DNA of 64,000 nucleotides from the NCBI RefSeq assembly GCF_964340395.1, contig NC_135559.1:3981001-4045000 (forward strand). Reading direction: 5' to 3'. Shown here piece after piece: positions 15,295 to 27,500 of the stretch. Made by a program: the position numbers and the translations under genes. The first letter of the stretch is position 1. Every line of letters starts with the position of its first letter. The notes beneath the pieces are model-generated. The model was not told the DNA's origin and searched no databases. It worked only from the letters and a program-made list of their open reading frames with translations. This DNA comes from Glandiceps talaboti. Lineage: Eukaryota; Hemichordata; Enteropneusta; Spengelidae.

Positions 15295-17088
15295 ATGGCA
15301 ACAGAGGTAACAGATAATCAAAAAGCAAAAGAGATGGGGGTGTACACCGTCATGACCTTAAACATGGGCAATAATGGCCAAAGCAAGTACGCATCAGCAA
15401 GTAACAGACGAGAAGCCGTCAATCTCATTTTGAAATCAATACCTGCTGATATTGTATGTGTACAAGAAATAGGTGCACCAAAGCAATCTAAGTGGTTGTT
15501 AGATTTACCTGCAAGCTATGATGGAAGCTATATGAATACTGAGAAATATGCTGGCATTGTGTGGAATTCAGAGTTATTCAAGTCAGAGAAGCGTAACGAT
15601 CCAGCGCAAAAACTACTACAAACTGAGAAGCTTAAGGACATACGTACTGCCTGTCCAGACCTTATCTCACGAAGCTGTATTGTGAAACTTCAGACTCTGA
15701 GTAACAAGTGTGAACTAATCGTCATATCCTGGCATGGCAAATCGAACTGCGGGAATAAGGATAAGGAAAATGAAGCTAATGGCTTGCTGAAGTTTGCCCA
15801 ATATCTTTCAGAAGAAGAGAAAATACCAGTTTTCATTGGTGGTGATTTTAATTATGTTTACAAACCTGTCAGTTTGCAGAAGGGGTTGAAAAAGGTAGCT
15901 CCAGAGTTATCAGAGCGAAGAAAAAGGCTTAGAAACATTGACTACTTCATCATCGACGAGAAATTGAACATAGACAACATCTATGCTGTTGAAGCAAAAC
16001 ATATAAATGATGACAAAAGTGTGAACCCTGCTGTCGTCTTGGAATATCTGAACCATGATGCTGTAGTTGGAACTCTAACCTTCAATAGCACATCTCGTGA
16101 CAAACAACAAGTCTCATTAGAGGCGACAGACGACAAGTTGGGGTTAGAGAGAGAGAAGAGTGAGGATGGTAAAGACTGGCAGGTTATTCAAATCAGTGGT
16201 GAAAACGAGAATTGTTTCTATCGTTGCTGTGTAGTGGCAAAGAAGTACGAGTATATGCAGAACTACCTAAATGGAAAATGGGATGAATTTACAGAAAACA
16301 AATTAGTTGAAGAAGGCGTCAGAAAGTTCAGAGGTGATCTCGGAAATCTCATGGGAACATTTGGGGAAGAACAGCTTAAGACTGAATTTGGAGACGATGT
16401 ATTCTCTGATGGTGGTTACAAAACACTAGAAGAAAGAATTCAACATCTGAAGGGTAGTGAAGCCCATCCTGCAACTACAATCGAAATATTTTGTGCTAGT
16501 AAAATGTTGAAGTGTCCGTTAAGAATCTACCAAAAACATGCACAAGGGAAAGAGCAGAATAACTGTATGAAGAAGGTTAAAGATGGCACTAAGTGGTTGA
16601 CAAAAGAGGAACAAGAGAGTCCTCCCATAAATCTAAGACTTACATACCATGGTGTTGAGTCGCCCAGTAATCACTTTGATATCCTGCAGGAATTTGATCC
16701 TCTTACGCCAAGATCCAAGGGCAAGGACGTCAGTGTGACTGCTAAAAAAGCCGTTGCTAGACAGCTTAAATTCCCTGCTTCTCCTGGTTCAAGTAAGTCC
16801 TCCGACAAAGCCAAAATGGCGGACAGTGAAGAGCAAACCAAACTGTCACAAATCCTATCAATCCTTACTCAACTTGACCAGAAAATCAACAAAATACCTG
16901 AAATAGAAGAGAAACTAGCTAATCTACAAACCTCTGTTGATTGGCTTCATACAAAGTTCGACAAACACACAAGACATATGGAGAAGGAAAACAAGGAATT
17001 AAAAGACAAACTCGAAATTCTTGAGGACAAGCTTTGGTCAACAGAAGAAGAACTTGAAGATTTGCATGAGCATGTCAGGAATCTCTAA
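15295..17088 (+). CDS. Intronless EEP nuclease-like / OTU-like / coiled-coil protein
   Basis: A single 597-aa open frame with no signal peptide. Residues ~15-265 look like an endonuclease/exonuclease/phosphatase fold: VQEI with the metal Glu at 58, VISWHGK with His 147, GGDFN at 182-186, and NHDAV at 253-257, where family members usually have SDH. Residues ~295-465 resemble an OTU cysteine protease: GENENCFYRCC with the candidate nucleophile Cys 307, a TIEIFCASKMLKCPLRIY segment, and SNHFD with candidate His 460. The usual DGNC motif reads NENC. Residues ~511-597 form a charged coiled coil ending EELEDLHEHVRNL, reminiscent of coiled coils in non-LTR retroelement ORF1 proteins. There is no reverse transcriptase downstream. 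It could be a host gene built by retroposition or a domesticated LINE piece. The domain calls are by motif only; function is unknown. Confidence 0.75.
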   Translation: MATEVTDNQKAKEMGVYTVMTLNMGNNGQSKYASASNRREAVNLILKSIPADIVCVQEIGAPKQSKWLLDLPASYDGSYMNTEKYAGIVWNSELFKSEKRNDPAQKLLQTEKLKDIRTACPDLISRSCIVKLQTLSNKCELIVISWHGKSNCGNKDKENEANGLLKFAQYLSEEEKIPVFIGGDFNYVYKPVSLQKGLKKVAPELSERRKRLRNIDYFIIDEKLNIDNIYAVEAKHINDDKSVNPAVVLEYLNHDAVVGTLTFNSTSRDKQQVSLEATDDKLGLEREKSEDGKDWQVIQISGENENCFYRCCVVAKKYEYMQNYLNGKWDEFTENKLVEEGVRKFRGDLGNLMGTFGEEQLKTEFGDDVFSDGGYKTLEERIQHLKGSEAHPATTIEIFCASKMLKCPLRIYQKHAQGKEQNNCMKKVKDGTKWLTKEEQESPPINLRLTYHGVESPSNHFDILQEFDPLTPRSKGKDVSVTAKKAVARQLKFPASPGSSKSSDKAKMADSEEQTKLSQILSILTQLDQKINKIPEIEEKLANLQTSVDWLHTKFDKHTRHMEKENKELKDKLEILEDKLWSTEEELEDLHEHVRNL

Positions 17089-18290
17089 TTTCCATTTTTA
17101 GCGGAGAAAGGTCTTCCCATCAATGTGTCCAGCTATTTTGAGTATAGTGACTGGTGTCTACAGTTATGGCTAGACACAATATGCATTGTTATAATGTAGG
17201 TTCACACATCGCAGTAGTGACCCTAATTAAATATGAATGTAATTCTGTTCAGTGTAATTAAGTTTTCTTAGAACAAACGTTTGGAACTGTATGTCAGGGA
17301 GTGATTTGTAAACAAATTTTGTAAACACAACTAATCACTACCTCACGTCCAGTCTTTGCACACATCTGTCAACCATCACGTCCCAATATCTTGAAAAATA
17401 GCCATGTATAGTTTGATTCATTTGTGTTTCTAGAGATTAAAAATTATAACCAAACTTTTGAATGAGTCATAAACATGGACTTTGTCTATGTGTTTCATAT
17501 TGTTTTATTTTCAAGTTGCAGTTTTATTACTTAAACAAAAACAGTGAATATCTATTTCAATCCAAATTGCCACTTTAACCATTGATTGCCTTCTAGAAAG
17601 AAACAAAACAATTTACAACCTTGACTGTGAGATATGTTGTATTGCTCCATCTCGATGCTCTCGAAGACATAGTCGATGTGTGAGGGTGCTCCAACACGAC
17701 GTTCCGTTACAATCATCACCAATTATTTAGTTATTACTTACTTTAATATTTTACTTGCTGGAGGGATATTCTCTGCTATATCTGACTTTCATAATGGACA
17801 TAGTTGTTAAGTTTTAGTTATTTTACTAAGTTTGACGTACTTTTAGTCATTTGAGTGACAAACGTTTGGATTATCATATTGTGAATGTTCTCTGTGTTCA
17901 GTGGTAAACCTGTTTGAGGGAGCCAAACTATTCACAATTTTGTTTATCTTTCGTTGGAGATGAATATGAAAAAGCATTGCAGTTACTCTATTGGCATGTT
18001 TTCAGATTTAAGTATAACTTTATTCATTTTTATACAATCATTTTTAGAATTGTAATATGTAAAATTATTGAATATGTAATAAACGAAACACTATGGCATG
18101 GGGAACTGGAAGTCGAATTTAATTACTAGTACCTGAGATATTAGATTTGAGCTAATTACAGTTTGATATAAGATTTGGGCTCCATCATCTTCTGGGAAGA
18201 AATTGATTGGCTGTGGACTCATTTATAAGAGCCTTCGGTAATTTCAAGGAGGGAGGGCCGGGAGAATTCAAACCCGGTCCGAGCTGTGGC
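17089..18290. other. 3' flank of the EEP/OTU gene
   Basis: AT-rich DNA with no recognisable coding exon. The first canonical AATAAA is at 18078-18083, about 1 kb after the stop, so the 3' UTR is long or a non-canonical signal is used. Confidence 0.5.
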
Positions 18291-18415
18291 ATAAAATGTG
18301 ACCCCCCAGTCCGCTGTGCTAAAAAGTGACCATCCCTCAATTTCATTTCTCTAAAATATGACCCTCCCCTGTTCCATTATTTAACTGAAAAGAAACCAAA
18401 CATTTTTAATATCAC

Positions 18416-18685
18416 CGCCCTGTGGTGTAGTTGTTAGAGCTCAAGATTAGCAGTCGGAGGTCCGGCCCCGAGTTCACATTCCACTAGAGATAGGGCATTT
18501 TTCTGTAGCAAGATCCCACCACATTGAAAGTGACATTTGTTGTTTCCCACTATAATTATCATGGCGAGTTTGTTTTTGTGTTAAATCAATGTTTGCATTT
18601 GGATCTAATTGGTTGAGATGGAGGGCAGAGCTCCCAAAGACTAGGTAGGTGCAGAACTGCATCCCAGGACCAAGATCAACATATC

Positions 18686-18743
<58 letters not shown>
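18416..18743 (+). mobile_element. tRNA-derived SINE with (AAC)n tail
   Basis: The head resembles a tRNA: GTGGTGTAGTTGTTAGAGC fits an A box and GAGTTCACATTCC a B box. An unrelated ~180-bp body follows, and a 3' tail of about 18 AAC units (18,689-18,743). It is a different family from the SINE copies at 7.0 and 46.2 kb. Target duplications were not found. Confidence 0.65.
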
Positions 18744-18744
<1 letters not shown>

Positions 18745-19262
18745 GGAAAGTGTAACTGAATATGCAATGTCATGACTGACTCTACCAGACGCGTTAGATT
18801 GACGCATGGAACAGTGACTGAACTGATTCTTGCTTTAATGTTCATAATTATGCTTTATAAGTAAGATATTCTAGAGTTCGAGCAGCGCCAGTACTTCTAT
18901 ATAAATATTCTGGCGAACTTGAGTATGCCTAGCCTATCAGTTGGAGTACTAGCTTAGAGAGAAAGAAATTAGAACATTGCATGATAACTTGGAATTAGAT
19001 AAGTCAATATATTGATAGGATGATAGGCTGGATTTTTTGCAAGACTCACAGAACGTATGCTATGGAAAATGCCAACATAATTGACTACACATATTGTAAC
19101 AATTGAGCTCCAGGTGAAACAAGTATGGCTTGGTGGGCGTATTATTTGTCTAAAACCCCTAACAAAAGTACTAGCATTTCTTATGTTATTGCGGGCATCG
19201 TAAGCTACTACAAGATCGCCACCAACGGTATCGGTGATAGAGCCGAGAGAGGATCGGTAGCA

Positions 19263-21438
19263 ATGGCTGGTTCACGGACAGTATCAACTTCCTCCTTGAT
19301 TCAGTGTTCTTTTGTCGTATCATGTTTGGTGTACCAGGTAGTATGTCTCACTCCAATAATGGAAGAGGAAACACTGGTGTGGCAGTCAAACGATATGGGG
19401 GAATTCGTGTACTTCCGGACGCCGATCGTCATTCGTGTTCCTAACGGTGATTTATTGTCGTTTTCAGGTGCTCACAAGACGACCGTCAGCGACATCGACG
19501 CCAAAGGTTTAGCAACTCGTCGGTCTAAAACGGGTGGGTTGTCATGGGAAACTACAAAACTCATCTTTGAGGATGTAATACCAATACTACAAGGGTATTT
19601 CATCTTGGGGGCGGCGTTAGTTGACATTGAGACCAATGTAACAATGCTTTTGTATAGCCACTGTCCGCATAACATTTGTGCGCCTGGTGTGTACCCCACA
19701 ACATACATAATCCGTAGTTATAATTCGGGCTACACTTGGTCTAAACCCGAAGACTTGTCTATTAAAAACCCAGCATTCGCAAATTGGACTTGGAGCCCAG
19801 GACCCGGTTATGGCATACAGAAACGTCTTGGCCCAGCCAAAGGTCGTTTGGTCGTCTGTGGTCATACTGTATCTGTGAAACAATCTTCTGAGCTGCTCTG
19901 TTGTTCATACAGTGATGGTAAGTATATGCATGGCATTACGTAATTAGATTGTGTTAACTTATAATCACGGCTTATTTGTGAAAACTTGCCCATAAGTCTT
20001 CATAGAAATCATATATTTTTGTCATCTCAGCAACGAATATTTTTACAAAGAGTGGTACACTTACACATAAATATTTCGCAAAAATACAAATATACTGGAA
20101 CAGAAATGACTTGATAATTATTTTTCTATCACGTACATGTTTAGATCATGGCAATTCATGGCAGATTGGAGGGTGTCTGGTTGGTATACCATATAATGTA
20201 CCAAAGAAAACTGGTGACTTTATGCCTGATGAGTCTCAGGTATGTAAGAATAACACTTTCCCCATAAACAGCGCCTTCTAGTGTTGGTATAGATAGTTGA
20301 TACTGTTGGTTAGGATGAGAGGCTTGTTGGTTGGTATATTATATAATTTACCCAAGAAATTGGTGACTTTTTGCAAAATGAGTCTGATAAAGCAATAGAC
20401 CTTTCTTATAAAGAGCGCCATCTAGTGGCATAAATCGTAGATGTCATAAAATGTTGATTCAAAAATAATGTTAATAATGTACACATTGTCAATTTCAATC
20501 CACATTGCCATAGGATAAAGTCCTTGAGTAGAATTTAAAACTGCTATATTATACATGTAGCATAGTCAACCACAAGTTTGACAGACAATACATACTGCAT
20601 GTTTAACGACAGTGTCCATTGGCTCTCTAATCTGTGATAGAACCACGCAGAAACTAGTAAGAAACAGCATGTCCTATACTTTAAGATAACAAGATTAAAT
20701 GAATACAATTTCATCAGATATTTTGTCTAAATAAATGGAATGAACTAAACCTACCACCATGCAGACATCAAATGTAGACATCAAAACATTGGTGCCCACT
20801 TGTCTGCATCTAGTTGTAGTATGTTTTAAATGGTTTATTTCAATTAGACAAAATGTAGCAAGAAATTGCAATTTTAATTTGCTATCTGAAAGTGTAGAGT
20901 GCAATTTCTTATTGGTTTCTGCATGGTTGTATCAAACAGAGTCAGTGAATACTAACATGAAAGGGGTGGTAGACAGTTGCTGGCTAATTGTTTTCTCTCT
21001 CAAATTCTTATAAAAGTGGCATTATTATTTTCTCAGATTGTGGAATTGCCAGATGGTGCTCTACTGATGAATTCCCGGAATCAATACCACTTCCACTGCA
21101 GTTGCCGTATAATTTCCAGAAGCTATGATGGTGGATTATCTTTTCCATTGCTTAATGTCACAGTGGATGAAACATTAATTGACCCAGTCTGTGATGGCAG
21201 TGTACTCATCCACGATGGCATCATGTTCTTTTCAAATCCCGCAAACTCTAAAAAACGTGAAAACATGACCCTGAGGTGGAGTCTGAACTATGGTGCGTCA
21301 TGGGAGGGCGCTCTTACTATTTTCTCGGGAGGAAGTGAATATTCAACTTTGACCTCAATTGACGATAATCATATAGGCCTCATATATGAGAAAAATGGTT
21401 ATAAAGATATTTCATTTGTCAGAATCAGAATTCATTGA
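19263..21438 (+). CDS. Neu1-like: NEU1-type sialidase, gene 1
   Basis: Exons 19263-19917, 20145-20239 and 21037-21438 encode 383 aa. The start was set by alignment with gene 2: the shared 5' leader GATCGCCACCAACG lies upstream of both ATGs, although an in-frame ATG exists at 19125. An N-terminal hydrophobic signal peptide ends near VCLTP. Exo-alpha-sialidase features in order: FRTP Arg, SDIDAKG Asp, degenerate Asp boxes RRSKTGGLSW and RSYNSGYTW, PGPGYGIQKR, GRLVVCGH, a classic Asp box SDDHGNSW at the exon 1/2 junction, DESQ Glu, NSRNQ Arg, KRENMTLRWS Arg, SEYSTL Tyr and IYEK Glu. The family hydrolyses terminal sialic acids from glycoconjugates. The loop that reads AEARK in human NEU1 is SGAHK here, so both Glu and Arg are changed. 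The C-terminus is RIRIH, without the NEU1 lysosomal tail. Likely an active or modified secretory/lysosomal enzyme. Confidence 0.92.
20322..20390 (+). pseudogene. Decayed duplicate of gene 1 exon 2
   Basis: In intron 2, about 150 bp after the exon 2 donor, the sequence again reads like the 3' two-thirds of exon 2 (TTGTTGGTTGGTATA through CCCAAGAAATTGGTGACTTT to ATGAGTCT). The downstream intron phrases (GCGCCATCTAGTGGCATA) are also repeated. The donor CAG/GT is lost, so it cannot be spliced as an exon. Confidence 0.75.
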
Positions 21439-21604
21439 ATATTTTCAAGTTAATTTATTGCCAACTGTTTGGCTTGGAATGAGTGCATTTCATATGCATG
21501 TATTCCTGTAATTACAAAAAAGTAGTATGATTATGAATATTTTGTTTGCCACTATAAGCTATATTTTAGACCATTATAGAAATGGTCTGAGTCTGTATTA
21601 AGTA

Positions 21605-21745
21605 TAGTCTTGCTGCTAGACCCCTCAGGCTTTTCTGCTCACTGTCAAGGTGACCGAAGGTCACCAGTGAGGGCGACAGTCTGAATGGCATCACCTTCAG
21701 AAACAGAATGTTGAGAAGAAAGCCTGAGGTCTAACAGCTAGACTA
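21605..21745. mobile_element. MITE family 2, copy 1, with 9-bp TSD
   Basis: A 141-bp foldback. The left end TAGTCTTGCTGCTAGACC pairs with the right end GGTCTAACAGCTAGACTA, and the arms continue with CCTCAGGCTTT / AAAGCCTGAGG. The direct repeat TATTAAGTA abuts both ends (21596-21604, 21746-21754). It lies 170 bp after gene 1. It shares terminal sequence with the element at 28,484. Confidence 0.8.
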
Positions 21746-22556
21746 TATTAAGTACAGGAAACACAGGAATTCCTTTTTCATAGCGAGTGATATGGTTATT
21801 CCATGAATTACATCAAACAACATTCAGACAACTTATTTGAATTTCATGTATGTGGTGAAATAACATGGAATTTATAATAATTGCAATTAATTTTACACAG
21901 AGGCTGAGAATACAAATTGAAACAATGATGTGCTGTCATTTTACCCAATTAAACTGCATGTATCATATCATTCAGATGGTAATTTTACTCACAGTAGGGC
22001 TGATGAGAAGCCTGTCCTGATTGGGTCACACTGATAAAGCATATGCAAATCATATTTTAATAATAATTATTACCAGTACTGACAACTGAGGACTATTAAA
22101 TATTTAGAATTACTGGGAATGTGAAAAGAAAGTAGAATTGAGAGTAATATATGTATAAATTTCGTACTTTATGAAAATATTTGTCTAGAAAGAAATTGAA
22201 AGAGTATTGATATTATTGCACAATATTTTCCTTTAGCCAAGGAAACTATGAGTGACTTAAGGGGCCTTGTCACTATGAGTCAAAAGATGAGTAGTGACAA
22301 AACCCATATTTTTCAACTGAATGTTAAAAAAAAATATTTTGATATAATATGACGTAACCATAACTTTTGAAACTTTTTGACACATTATGAGCACTGCCGA
22401 ATGAATGATGTAAACAGGCTAGGGTATAGATTTACCGTATTGTTTTCAAAATCACTGAACTTGGTTGGTTTACGTGAAGTAAGCTTATAGTACTTACTGT
22501 ATGGCCAGCATTCTCTTCTCTTTCACACATAGTAAAATGTTCATCCGATGTTTGAG

Positions 22557-22673
22557 CTAAGTCCTGCTTGAAAACGGAGTAATTCGGAACTCTATTCTGA
22601 CAACTGTCCCTCCGGTGTTGAGGACAGTCAGTATCACGTCCCGTACACCGTCAGCACGCAGGACTAGGGTCAC
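22557..22673 (-). other. Exon-like open segment of unknown origin
   Basis: On the minus strand a TTTACAG acceptor is followed by a frame that opens VTLVLRADGVRDVILTVLN and runs 38 codons to a stop. The composition is protein-like, without repeats. No family was recognised and no upstream exon found. It may be a relic terminal exon or chance. Confidence 0.2.
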
Positions 22674-23252
22674 CTGTAAAGTATGTTTATAATGAGGACT
22701 GGTCTAGGTAGCCTCAGTGTAGTGTACCAGTGTTTGACACAGACTAGTTTGTACACTTTACACAGATCTCGAGTCTCGTGCTTGCAGTGTTTTAAATTTC
22801 AGCTGCACTTTCAGTAACTATACTCATGAAAGTACGACCGCAAAGGATATTACAAGGTTTCATGTAAGCTTGTAGTGTAAAATACCCCTGGTACTCCACA
22901 CTTGCACTCGTGTGTCATGCATGGGGCCGGGGGTTCTGTCTTATGAGAATATTTTGAAAAGCAAATGATTATTATTGTCACGGCATATTTTTACTATTTT
23001 CAAATTAAAAATAGTATATTTTTAACTTCATCTTTTTATATCCTAAGCTTATAACATAGTAAAAAAAAGTAAAATACATCTACGAACACTTCATATGCCG
23101 TGTGTTGTGTAATTGTATGGTTGGTTAGATGCATGGATGACCTTTATGCATACATAATTGGACATGTACTCAAGAATTACCTTGAAGCCAATAATATTAT
23201 CAATTGACCGAAGATGGGCAGATTTGTCTGCAAAAAGTAGTACAATATCTAA

Positions 23253-23735
23253 TGGGGGGGGGGGGGGTTACTCGTACTCCCGTCCATTGGCTATACGTAT
23301 ATGTGCCGCCCTTCGAGGTACGGTATGTTTTTTCGCCCATTTAGTCTATAATGGGTAGCGATTAAGAGTGAAATATGGTCCACTTTAAATATGTACATTT
23401 TTTTATATTGTTTCGTCACGTCTAAAATGGGGTCCCAGAAAGATGTGACATCCTCATCATAAATTCTCGACTAGTTCTTCGTACAACTCCCCCCCCCCCC
23501 CGAATTTCCTCGTTTCTCTGGTGTCAATCTTATATATGCAAGTGTGAAAACTGCATTTTGTAATACTCCATCACCTTTTAACACAGAAATAAGTATATTT
23601 TGGTCTAAAATGAGTTTTCTAAAAACCTGAATGGTAAAAATGGGGTGTTGAGTTTTGGTCAAAATGAGGTTAGCAGCCGTACCCGTTCACCCTACCAGAG
23701 CTGGTCAGACGTACCATCCCCTCTCCCATCCCGAG
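23253..23735 (+). mobile_element. Interspersed repeat R, copy 1
   Basis: Begins with a G-run and TTACTCGTACTCCCGTCCA and ends ACCATCCCCTCTCCCATC. It is homologous over its length to the reverse complement of 49,834-50,239, including a GTGCCGCCCTT block, TCTCGACTAGTTC / GACGAGTCGAGAA, and AAAATGGGGT phrases. The outer ends are G/C-rich and roughly complementary, which fits a non-autonomous DNA transposon. Confidence 0.6.
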
Positions 23736-24520
23736 TACAATGTATACGTGGATATGTCTTTGCCAAAGACTTGTTTGTTTGTTGAAGGTGATACTGAATA
23801 TACTGATGCTTGTTTGATTCCCAGTCCAAATAACCTTTACACAACCACACGAAGTTAACATAATATGCAAATACTTATTTCTAATGCAAACGAAAACGTC
23901 CTAACCCATTGTAAATAAGAAGCAAGGCTGGCCTGTAGAATACCGTATTATTGTTGGTACAATGGTCATATGCACATAACGGCTCAATCATCGATCACGC
24001 CTATTGAGAGAGAGTGTGATCATCTGTCGCAGGTTTTGAGAAAATGGACGTACGTTTTCAAGTGCTATGTTTTCCCGAAAGGCGAGAATCAAGCATCAAG
24101 TAGAACACATGGGCAAACGATTCAGTAAATGTACAATAAATGAATTGTGAAAATATTGATGTTTTCTGTATATAGATCTAACTGTTGTCTTCGGGTGTCC
24201 TTGGAGTTATTATCTCTTGTTTGCCCACTACACAGCGGTTTTACTTTAGTAAATACCATGGATGGAGGTCACTGGGAGGAATGTGTGTTCTACCTTCATG
24301 GTAATACAGTGCAGTGGTAGTATAAACCATTATAACGGGAATGTTTTGACTTTACGACCGTCGACTAGACTAGGACCATCCTTGAATCAAATCTTATACA
24401 TTTGTATATATAACATCGTCGCGAGTAGAGTGAGTGAGTGGATGTAACAGTACTCGTGTGCATGTGATTGTCATATGATTTCAAGATCGCCACCAACGAC
24501 CAATAATCACAGGGGCGAGA

Positions 24521-27500
24521 ATGGATCCATCGCGGAAGTGCTCGCATGTGTCCATCGTTCTTTCAGTCGTTATTGCCGTATCATGTCTGATATTTCAGGC
24601 ATCATGTCTCACTCCAACGGTTGAGGATGAAATACTGGTTTGGCAAGCGGGCGATGAAGGAGAGTTTAATTGCTTTAGGATACCAATCGCCATTCGTGTT
24701 CCGAATGGCGATTTGATATCGTTTTCGGGTGCTCACAAATCTTCCGTCAGCGACATCAACGCGAAAGGTCTGGCTACTCGCCGATCGAAAACAGGTGGGT
24801 TGTCATGGGAACCTACATCAATCGTCGTCGAAGACATATCGGTACTCGAAGGATATTTGAACTTGGGGGCGGCTCTAGTTGACAGTGAGAGAAACGTAAC
24901 CATGTTGTTATATTGTCATTGCCCTCATCGACAATGCGGACCTGGCGTTATACCCAAGAATTACGTAATCCGGAGTTATGATTCCGGTTACACTTGGTCT
25001 AAACCCGAAGACCTGTCTCTCAAAAACCCAGCATTTACAAATTGGACTTGGTGCCCAGGACCCGGTTATGGCATACAGAAGCGTCTTGCACCAGCTAAGG
25101 GCCGATTAGTTGCCTGTGGTCACACTGTGGATAGAAATAAACAAGCCTCGGAAATAGTGTATTGTATTTACAGTGATGGTAAGATTTATTTATTGTATTT
25201 TTAAAAATTATTTTAAGAACAAAACACCGATGTTCTTTGATGTTAAAGGTCCATGACTGATAAGGAAAAAAAGAATTTGGGGTATTAAAAAACACTGTCT
25301 TGCAAGCTGGATATAGAAGAATCGCGTCAGCCATAAACCCTCCACCAACGGGTCTATGCGATATACTGCATGCTGCTAGGAAGTGCTAAATGTGAGAACG
25401 TGACATTCAAACTGTTGACTTTTACAAATTTGTATGTGGCCATTTCTGTCATGTCATTTTTTGTGAGAATGGAGCTGCAGAGTGTAGTACAAGTTATACA
25501 GCTTGGAAACTCTTTGTATATTGTTTTCATCTACAGATCATGGTAATTCATGGCAGATAGGAGGATCTCTGGTTGGTATACCGTATAATGTACCCAAGAA
25601 AACAGGTGACTTTATGCCTGATGAGTCTCAGGTAAGAATAGACCTTTCCCGTAAACAGTGCCATCTAGTGGTGTAAAAAGTTGATACTGTTGGTTTGGAT
25701 GAGAGCATTGTTTATTGGTATACCACATAATGCACTCTAAACAAATTGTGGTCTCATGCCAGATGAGTCGCAGGTAAAAATGGACTTCTCCAATAAACAG
25801 CGCCACCTAGTGGCATAGATGGTAGATACTGTTAGTGAGGGAGACAGATGAGAGGGTTGTAAAGGTATACCACACTAAACAACTGGTGACTTTATGTTAG
25901 ATGGGACTCAGGTGAGAATAGTCCTTTCCAAGTAACAGCGCCATCTGGTGGCATAAATAGTAGATAGTTTTTCAAGAGATTTATCCTTTGAGATGCTGTC
26001 ACTATATTACATAATAAGAATGGCACTATATTCAAGGTTCCAGGTAAAAATTAGACATATTTCTAGTAAACAGTGTTATCAAGGGAGGTACATTGTATAT
26101 AGTAGATATGGCAGATAAGGATATTATCATGTGTGAATTGCAATTTGATAGGCAATGGATTCTGAGAACTGTAATTTCATTGCATGAACATTTTCTTGTC
26201 CCCTTAATATACCATAGCCATTTTCGAAAGAAAGATTGTGAGGGCACCCTGATTTGGGAAAACGAGGGTAAACTTAACCCATTCAGTACTGAAAACTTTG
26301 CCGCCAAAATTATTTGAACAAAATTCTTGTTTTTATGTAAGTTTTTGGCATATATCAACTTCATTTTAGACTGGAATTAAAGAAATGTTTATTTCGTAAT
26401 GAAGTAATATTATTATAATTATGAAAATGTTCACATAAATTGGGTCCCAAAATTATTTAAAACTCGTCTCCAGTCATGAAAGGGTTAAACCTTGTATTGT
26501 GTATGTCACATGCATGGAAGTATGCGACACAGTCAATGAAATAGCTGTAGGTGAACTCCCTTTGAACCTAAATAGAAAAAAGAATGAATCAACTGAATAT
26601 GTTGTTGGCATTTGTCTTGAAACTTTGGAATGAATGATTTATAAAGAAGTTGAACGTCATTGTGTTCAATGATTCTAGCCAACACTTTCATCAAACTGTT
26701 TCAGGACTAAACTCTCTCACAGTCCTGGGAGCTTTGCATAAATAGCTAAAACTTGGGTTGTTTTGTATGTACCGATATCTACTGCATAATTGTACTCGTA
26801 TACTAGTAACCCAGTATCCCTGTACTGTGCGCCCTATTGATCACATAGGGCTAACCTTTTGTTGATGTGTTAGGCTTCCCAAGTTTTAGCTATTTATGCG
26901 AAGCTCCAAGGACTGTGAGAGAGTCTATTTTAGGCCAGCACACTATGTCGGCTGTAAGATATGTTGTGTCTGTAAGGCCAAAAAAAAGAGAATTGTGTCT
27001 GGTCAGTGTGTACATCACTTAAATACCCCCACGTTGGTCTTTATTTCCATGTTTGTCCAGCCCATGCAGTCTGCAGATCGTTGGGAAAACACAAAAATAA
27101 CCCTCCCTACTTCAGTGAAGACAACTGCAGGGCCAGTCATGAACAAGCAAGTGACATCTGGCCCCACATACACACTTGCTTTAAAGTACTAAATAAAACA
27201 AACAGTAACTGCCATAAATAGTAGATTGAGTGACAGGTTTGTTGAGAATTAACATTTTTTTTTAAATGCTTTGTTTGTTTTAGACAAACTCTTCTGTCCA
27301 GAAATTTTTTTTTTCTTGGTCAAAGTATGTCGTATCGCTCAACTCATTCTGATCTGTAAAACTTGTGTGAGGGCACCCCGTCATGGTGTACGTATCGCTT
27401 GACTCATACTGATCTGTAAAACTTGTGTGAGGGCACCCTGTAATGGTGTATGTATCGCTTGACTCATACTGATCTGTAAAACTTGTGTGAGGGCACCACG

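Noticed and set aside
18416-18490. tRNA gene
   Set aside because: The tRNA-like head continues into a body and (AAC)n tail; the B box is diverged.
19125-19262. Upstream in-frame ATG giving a 46-residue longer sialidase 1
   Set aside because: The extension lacks a signal peptide at its start, and the leader GATCGCCACCAACG shared with gene 2 is non-coding there; the start at 19263 matches the family.
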